This document shows positions 58,561 through 64,000 of a stretch of DNA of 64,000 bases, piece by piece (the first letter of the stretch is position 1; each line of letters opens with the position of its first letter). A program made the position numbers and the translations under genes. The DNA comes from Adiantum capillus-veneris (Eukaryota; Streptophyta; Polypodiopsida; Polypodiales; Pteridaceae). Under the pieces are notes generated by a model. The model was not told where the DNA came from, searched no databases, and worked only from the letters and a program-made list of their open reading frames with translations. The DNA is taken from contig CM043945.1 in the NCBI GenBank assembly GCA_014529385.2, positions 796,312-860,311 on the forward strand. Direction: 5' to 3'.

Positions 58561-60500
58561 TCCAAGAGATTGACACCCTCCTCTATGCACTAGTCGAGTC
58601 AGCTTCATCCCATGGATTGACAAATTAATCGTGGTTCTCGCTAATAATGCAATGAGATAGGATGGTGAGGTTAGACATGCGTTCCACAACATGCAGAGAA
58701 CGCTTCACATCAAGCTCTCACTTCAAGTAGACAGACATTATAGCTACTCCAGTACAATGATGTAAAGAGTTGTGCCTACAATTTCTCAGCCTTCTCTTCC
58801 CAAGTTGTTCTTGATTTCTAACCTTATGATGCTACAGATTTCTATCACAATGACCCGCTAACATAGATGAGTGTTTTCTCAAGAAGAAAAGGTTATTACA
58901 ACTTGAAGATGATGAATAATTTGTAAAGGTTTTTTATGCAGAGCTTGGAATTTTAAATTCTAATTATTTAGTTATGTCAATAAATGAAGCCACGATAAGG
59001 CAAAAAAAAAAGGACAAAACAATGGATGAAGTGCTAGATAAAGTTTATGCTGAAAGAGGTAAGTTTGATGGCTACAATGGTGATGGATACCTTGCATGGC
59101 ACAAATCATAGATGAGACTTACGGGAATTTTGAGTGCATGATCAAGGAATTTGATTAATTAATATCTCCAAAATTGTGTATCAAATAAAGGAACTTATCA
59201 ACATGTATGGAGCTAGCTAGGAAAAATTTGAAGCAACAATTGTTTAGGTTGGTGACTAGTATATGGACTTAGAAATAAAGTAAATTAGGGTGAAAGCATG
59301 TTAATGTGTCATGCTTTTTGTTGTCCCGTACAATGCTAGTTAGCATAATTTAGACATATGCTAACTAGTACAATAACACGAGCTAGATCTCTAAGATCTA
59401 TGATATATCAACAGAAAGATCCAGTAACAAGGAATCCAACTATATAAAACTCCGACAAATTTTGATATTATTTGTGAAAATTTTATTGTGCACCCAAGTT
59501 TTTTTTATATACTAACTAGCACAAAAAGCGTGTCACGTTAACATGCTTTTTCCCATTAATCAGAAGAAGCATACTACTTTCAATAAAGGTGATGGGGATC
59601 AATTGAAGATACTTAGCTATGATGAATCTTGGGAACATATTTATGCCAGAAATAAATCTAAAGCAGATGTAGCTTTGGAAGTAGCAAATTTAGTCCTAAC
59701 AAAGGCTAGTGACCTCTACATGGATTGTTCTCAAGGAGTTCAAGACAAGCGTTCATAGGGTATTAATGGATCTTTCAACACCATTGAAGTGTGTGAGGCA
59801 AAACCGAACAAAAATTTTGTTGAAGTTGATTGCATAGATAAATCTATTTATTTCATAACTAATGAAGTGCAATATATCGTGGAGATAGCACATGGTGTGC
59901 ATGAAGATATAAATAAATGTATGTTTGTTGTTGACGGAATGCTTGTAGGTGATTATGTCACAAAGCAACACAAAGATGCTAATATTGATACTTCTTTCTG
60001 AAATCAAGAGAGGAGGATGTCATTGTTGATGTTTTCTTGGGTATGTATGAATAGAACATTAGGGATGAATTTTCTAATTCAAGCACATATTTAGAGGGGG
60101 TTTATGAAGAACCTCCATAGGGTATTAATGGATCATAGAATCATGTTAAGTAGAAGAGGATGAAGAGATATATGAAGTTTGTGTGGACAAAGTTCTTTGT
60201 GTCCCTAGCATTTCTAAAATTATTGAAGTGCAGGATAGCCGAGAGATTTCTCCTTGTATTATTTCTTATAAGTTGCAAGATAAAAAAATTATAGTTCTTT
60301 AATAGATGATGAATGCTTTCAGGAATCTACCAATCCAAACGCTGATCTTCCAAATTCAAGTCTTTATAAGGGTACAAATTGTTCAAAGGTTTGTGATCGC
60401 TATGAAGTCAGAGAGAGTGATGATACTAATATGCATTGCATGAGGATAAAAGAAACAAGGTATATATATGAATTTGTCAACCATCTGGTGAATATCAAAG
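58561..60500. other. Degenerate sequence with unidentified ORF fragments and a MITE
   Basis: Fragments at 59020-59110 (DEVLDKVYAERGKFDGYNGD) and at 59570-60001 (LSYDESWEHIYARNKSKADV, EVDCIDKSIYFITNEVQYIV) are open on the plus strand but match no family I recognise. The first one looks slightly gag-like (KFDG..YLAW). A MITE-like insert separates the two. It is probably an old retroelement relic. Confidence 0.35.
59288..59554. mobile_element. MITE-like element, 267 bp
   Basis: Terminal inverted repeats of about 45 bp: GGGTGAAAGCATGTTAATGT... at the left, and at the right the reverse complement GGGAAAAAGCATGTTAACGT.... Both continue through GCTTTTTGT and GCTAGTTAG. It has no coding capacity. 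The target duplication is not clear (TTA lies on the left, ATTA on the right). Confidence 0.65.
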
Positions 60501-60674
60501 CGAGACGATTCATTTACAAAATTCCCTATGCCTTGCTGAGATGCATACACACATGCGTGCATGGCACGTTTTTTTTGTTTTCAGTCTACATAGAGTAACA
60601 AAGGGCTCCCCCATAGGCCCCTTAAAGGTAGTATTAGAGGGCCCAACAATTGTGGTCGGATATCCCAAGGCCCA

Positions 60675-60770
60675 CCTCAGCACTATATACCACGGGGTCT
60701 TCAATGAAGGGTGAGTGATAGGCCTCAGCACTATATACCACGAGGTCTTCAATGAAGGGTGAGTGATGGG
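60675..60770 (+). repeat. 48 bp tandem duplication
   Basis: Two copies of a unit starting CCTCAGCACTATATACCACG and ending GGGTGAGTGAT, nearly identical, starting at 60675 and 60723. Confidence 0.92.
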
Positions 60771-61750
60771 GTCCGTGGCTAGGAAGTGAGACACGAGCGG
60801 CGAGGCGATCACAGTCAACCATGTGGCCAAAAAAGGTAAACTCGTACCAAATTTGTGAACTCGAACGAGGGTGTTGACGGGGCAGTGGGAGGTGTTGACG
60901 AGCCAGTGGGGGGGATGAGGTGGAGATTGCCTAGATGGATACTGACTCAATGCATTTTTGAATTTTTGGGGCGTGGGAAGAAGGGCGCACAGAGAGTCTA
61001 AGAAATCTGAAAAAGTAGAGGTGTCTAAGAAATTCCCTATAAACCATGGAGGGTTGCACACAATGAGAAATCTGAAAAAGCAAGAGACATCTGAGAAACC
61101 TGGGGAAGGGGGTTAATCTGCAGCAAGCCTAGAAACCCTCAAGGACCTGCACACAATGGATTTGGATGCCCATTAGAGCCAGGGATGACTCGCCAAGTTG
61201 GAGTGCTTTCATTCTCCTCTTTTTTTTTTGCATCATATACTCCTGTCAAGATTTTTCATTCAATGTCCTCTGGCTTAGACCCCTTAAATTTGGTCATGCC
61301 TCTAGTTTTTGCCTGCCTCTGGATATTAATGTGGCCTTTGAATGTAGGCATATTGTGGTGATGCTTGACAATCTGTCTTTTGTGGGTGGTTGACATTAGT
61401 TGGCCTACAGGTATGCATAGTCATATACTCGACACCCTTGCAGCATGCAGTTTTCTTGATATCTCTGCACTCAATGTCCCTTCTTTTTGTGTGTTTAATA
61501 TCAACAAACCTACATGTTGCATCAATTTTGTTCCAGATGATGTGCTATGAATGTCTCCATCCTTGTTCTTAGAATCACTAAGCTTGCATATATGCATTGA
61601 TTGTTGAAGTTTCTAGCTATTAATGTATCTATCTTCTGTTTTTTATCAACTTTAGCAAGGCTATGATGGAAAAATAAAAAACATAAGCAAGCATGCAAGT
61701 AGGCATGGACTTATGATCAATAACCTTGCATTGTCCTATTTTGTAGGTAC
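60771..61750. other. No recognisable feature
   Basis: Open frames here are short and unrelated to any family I know. A phrase GAAATCTGAAAAAG recurs at about 60985 and 61064. No boundary of an element was found. Confidence 0.35.
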
Positions 61751-61759
61751 ATCAGGCAC

Positions 61760-63010
61760 ACAATGCAACGAGTATCTTTTTGAATGAATATTCAAATTTT
61801 TTTACAACAACCGAGGGTGAATCAATTGATGATGACCTCATCCCACATGACTCCTTTGAAGATGACAAATCAGGTGTTGAGGCAAGTATTTTTAGGGATC
61901 CATTTCTAGATGTTGACGAATTGGGAGATTCTTGGATCCATTGCAATACACATCAAAGAAATTCTTCTTCTTTGATGAGAAGATGTACTCTTTAATGGTG
62001 AATCATTTGGCTGGGATAATTACAATCTCCCCTTCCGATTCTTAAAGCGCATGATGTGAGAGGTGTAATGAATCTCAAGAGGTGGCAGAGAATCAAAGAT
62101 GACATCTCCCTCTCTCTAGTTTCAAGCTCGGGACAACGCTATCGTAGTTGAAAGCGTCAAGAAAAAAATTCCATATGTAGAAGATTGGGTTCGCATTGTA
62201 CGTGTATCCCATTGTCCCTCAAGGCATGAGACACACTTGGGAGTTTCGGCCACCATTAATGCTGCAATCAAGACAAAATGGTGCACTGACATGAGAAAGC
62301 ACGGGATATCTCATTAAAGACTCGGTCATTGCTTGTGGTTGTATGTTGAAGGAGATGCACATTGACCATGATGTCTCTCCTAACCTTCTTGTAGCCAGTC
62401 TATTGGTACTCCACAAAGCACATTAATCGAGACAACAGTATCCCGCGTGGATCAACAATTGACAAACATCATGATAAAGTATAAGACAAGGCTTCTCTTG
62501 CTCATATCAACAAAGACACATGGAGCACTTAAGTGTGTGCAAGAATACTTGTGTCGTCGAGGGGGCAACATACAACGAAAAGGTGCAAACAAGCGGCAAG
62601 AAAGGAAATCTAAGAGGTTTGGACGTTGATTCAAGGTGATTATACAATACTATGACAACTTTGATAAGGTGATTATCAAAGTCCAAGGCACTCATGAAGG
62701 ACATATACATTGCACCCGTGCATACCTTTATCACTTGACAATGCATCCTTCTGTAGTTGCATGTTGCATGAATTACATGTTTGATATTGGCACTTGCTGT
62801 CATGTTGCAAGGATGTCAAAGTCAAATGAAAGCCTTCACATGCAACATGCATCTGCACTTGATCATGTGATCTATCGATTCTTCATCATACCAAAAGAAG
62901 TACAAATGTTTCTACACCAAATGCGCATAGAAGGTACTTCAAGTTCTTCAAAAACAACTCATAGGAAAATTTGGATTGTCTCGTGTGTAATTCCTAGCCA
63001 ATTGACTTGA
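61760..63010 (+). pseudogene. MULE-like transposase pseudogene, N-terminal part
   Basis: Plus-strand segments read FFTTTEGESIDDDLIPHDSF (61795 on), SATINAAIKTKWCTDMRKHG (about 62245), VQGTHEGHIHCTRAYLYHLT with HPSVVACCMNYM following (62690-62790), and SLHMQHASALDHVIYRFFII with PKEVQMFLHQMRIEG (62830-62935). The zinc-chelating-like N-terminal region and the later DSTFKT block (63751) suggest a Mutator-like transposase. Stops and frame shifts are many. The family call is tentative. Confidence 0.45.
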
Positions 63011-63124
63011 TCTTGGATCTCTTTCCATTGCTTTTGGAGGATTAATAGAGCATGAATGGATTGCAATGCTTGTAGTGCTATCCGGTTGCAAGACCTAAGG
63101 AAGTTACCACTGAGAGCTCACTAA

Positions 63125-63563
63125 TTAGGAAAAGTTTGAGCTCATTTTTGGGCCTTTTAAGGGTGCCACATCATTAAAGTTGCACAAAAAAGAGAAACCT
63201 AGAAAACCCCTCTCAATATTGCTCAAAACCCCATGATGTGGCCTATTTTTGGAACGATCTTGAAAAATGGAGACTTAAGAGCCAAAGTTCGAAAAGTTTG
63301 GATGAGTTCTATGAAAGTTATGCCATTTTTTTTTATCACTAGTTTTTGTTACCGTTACAATTTTTTAAAATCTATATGAAGGCAATGTACGATACATGGA
63401 TCTTATATATCAATATATAGCATTCAAAGAGTAGATTCTAAATATCCAACCTTCAAAAATTTAGGTCTTATTTGCAAAAAGTTTACCGGTTGGCACTTTT
63501 TGAAACTTATGCCACATTAGCAATTTCTTACAATGCCCAAAAATGAACTCAAAATTTCCCTAA
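63125..63563. mobile_element. PIF/Harbinger-type MITE, 439 bp
   Basis: TTAGGAAAAGTTTGAGCTCA (continuing TTTTTGGGC) at 63125-63153 pairs with the reverse complement at 63535-63563, with only a few mismatches. Imperfect pairing goes further in. The element is flanked by TAA on both sides (63122-63124 and 63564-63566), the TWA target duplication typical of Tourist/PIF-Harbinger MITEs. It splits the MULE-like pseudogene. Confidence 0.75.
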
Positions 63564-63639
63564 TAACATTCTATCTCATTTTTCATGCTTGTTAATTTAT
63601 GTACATGTGTTGGCTGAGAGGTCATCTTTGTCCAACCTT

Positions 63640-63835
63640 ACAATTTGAGGGCAGATGATGTATGCAAGCAACCTTTTGTTATTATTCAAGATGAGGAAAT
63701 GTTGCAAATTTCTCTATGTTTCTCGCATAATAATGTGTGGGCGGTGGTGGATAGCACGTTCAAAACAAAAGTTTTCTGCTTGCCAATCTATGTTGCAGTC
63801 GAGGAAATTGAATAAAGATCCAAATTCTCATGTAT
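63640..63835 (+). pseudogene. MULE-like transposase pseudogene, catalytic start
   Basis: ADDVCKQPFVIIQDEEMLQI followed by NNVWAVVDSTFKTKVFCLPI and YVAVEE matches the first strand of the MULE DDE domain, where the Asp of DSTFKT is the first catalytic residue. An extra Val and a stop at about 63811 indicate decay. It continues the reading of 61760-63010 across the MITE. Confidence 0.5.
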
Positions 63836-64000
63836 GATCAGTTGAGAAGCGGTATGCCCTACTAGATGGTAAAAGTGATATAGTGCATAAGGAAGCAATT
63901 TTTGAAACCACCTTAAGTGGGAAAGCTTCAAAGTATCCTATCGACTATTTCAAAACCTTTTCAAAAATTGTGACAGAATTCTTGAAACAAGTTTCTATGG
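63836..64000 (+). pseudogene. Open frame running off the right edge
   Basis: About 54 open codons (VEKRYALLDGKSDIVHKEAI, FKTFSKIVTEFLKQVSM) directly after the transposase fragment. I do not recognise it; it may be another part of the same pseudogene or a different insertion. Confidence 0.3.

Overview
This window looks like a stretch of a large, repeat-rich land-plant nuclear genome. I find no intact host gene. Nearly everything that can be named is transposable-element sequence: Ty3/gypsy LTR retrotransposons, one En/Spm (CACTA) DNA transposon, a LINE, a copia-like LTR, MITEs and a decayed MULE-like transposase. The Asp-tRNA-type primer sites, plant-type CACTA proteins (Transpos_assoc, Transposase_21, DUF4218, DUF4216) and the plant LINE zf-RVT finger all point to plants. 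The species cannot be read from the sequence.

The backbone is a nested set of elements that I label B, C, D, D2 and E. Element B is a very long Ty3/gypsy element. Its RT, RNase H and first zinc finger lie on the minus strand at 1127-2925, and its integrase core resumes on the plus strand at 19800. The gap at the same integrase position is filled by the two ends of an LTR element D (5' LTR 482-1126 minus, 3' LTR 19234-19799 plus). The opposite orientation of the halves requires an inversion with one break inside D. From 19800, B continues through a protease-like domain, a W-[IV]-P-K array, a mini-exon and intron, and a downstream ORF called ORFX here. B is interrupted by an 8.0 kb CACTA element (23846-31863, in the intron), a LINE (about 33930-38821, in ORFX) and element C (39730-58160). 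The tail of B is the polypurine tract and LTR start at 58218-58231.

Element C (about 18.4 kb) is nearly complete and defines the family: LTR, Asp-type PBS, a leader with palindromes, gag with two short-spaced zinc knuckles, protease, RT, RNase H, a doubled H2C2 finger plus integrase core, a second retropepsin-like domain, a W-[IV]-P-K array, an intron carrying the same palindromes, the coiled-coil ORFX, PPT and LTR. It has many stops and lesions at catalytic residues, so it is a dead copy. Between 2926 and 19220 lie a diverged relative E (LTR end, PBS, palindrome array), a copia-like LTR next to a DEAD-box RNA helicase pseudogene, a W-[IV]-P-K array on the minus strand, and D2, which has gag and protease but no RT or integrase.

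The right end (58231-64000) is weakly annotated: an LTR start, an unidentified degenerate ORF holding a MITE, a 48 bp tandem duplication, and a MULE-like transposase pseudogene split by a MITE with a TAA target duplication.

The most notable signals are: 22-24 bp palindromes spaced at about 285 bp in two related elements, with a paired base change between their arms; the ORFX gene with a conserved seven-base coding mini-exon spliced in frame in both copies; the second protease-like domain after integrase; the doubled integrase zinc finger; and the W-[IV]-P-K arrays shared by four elements.
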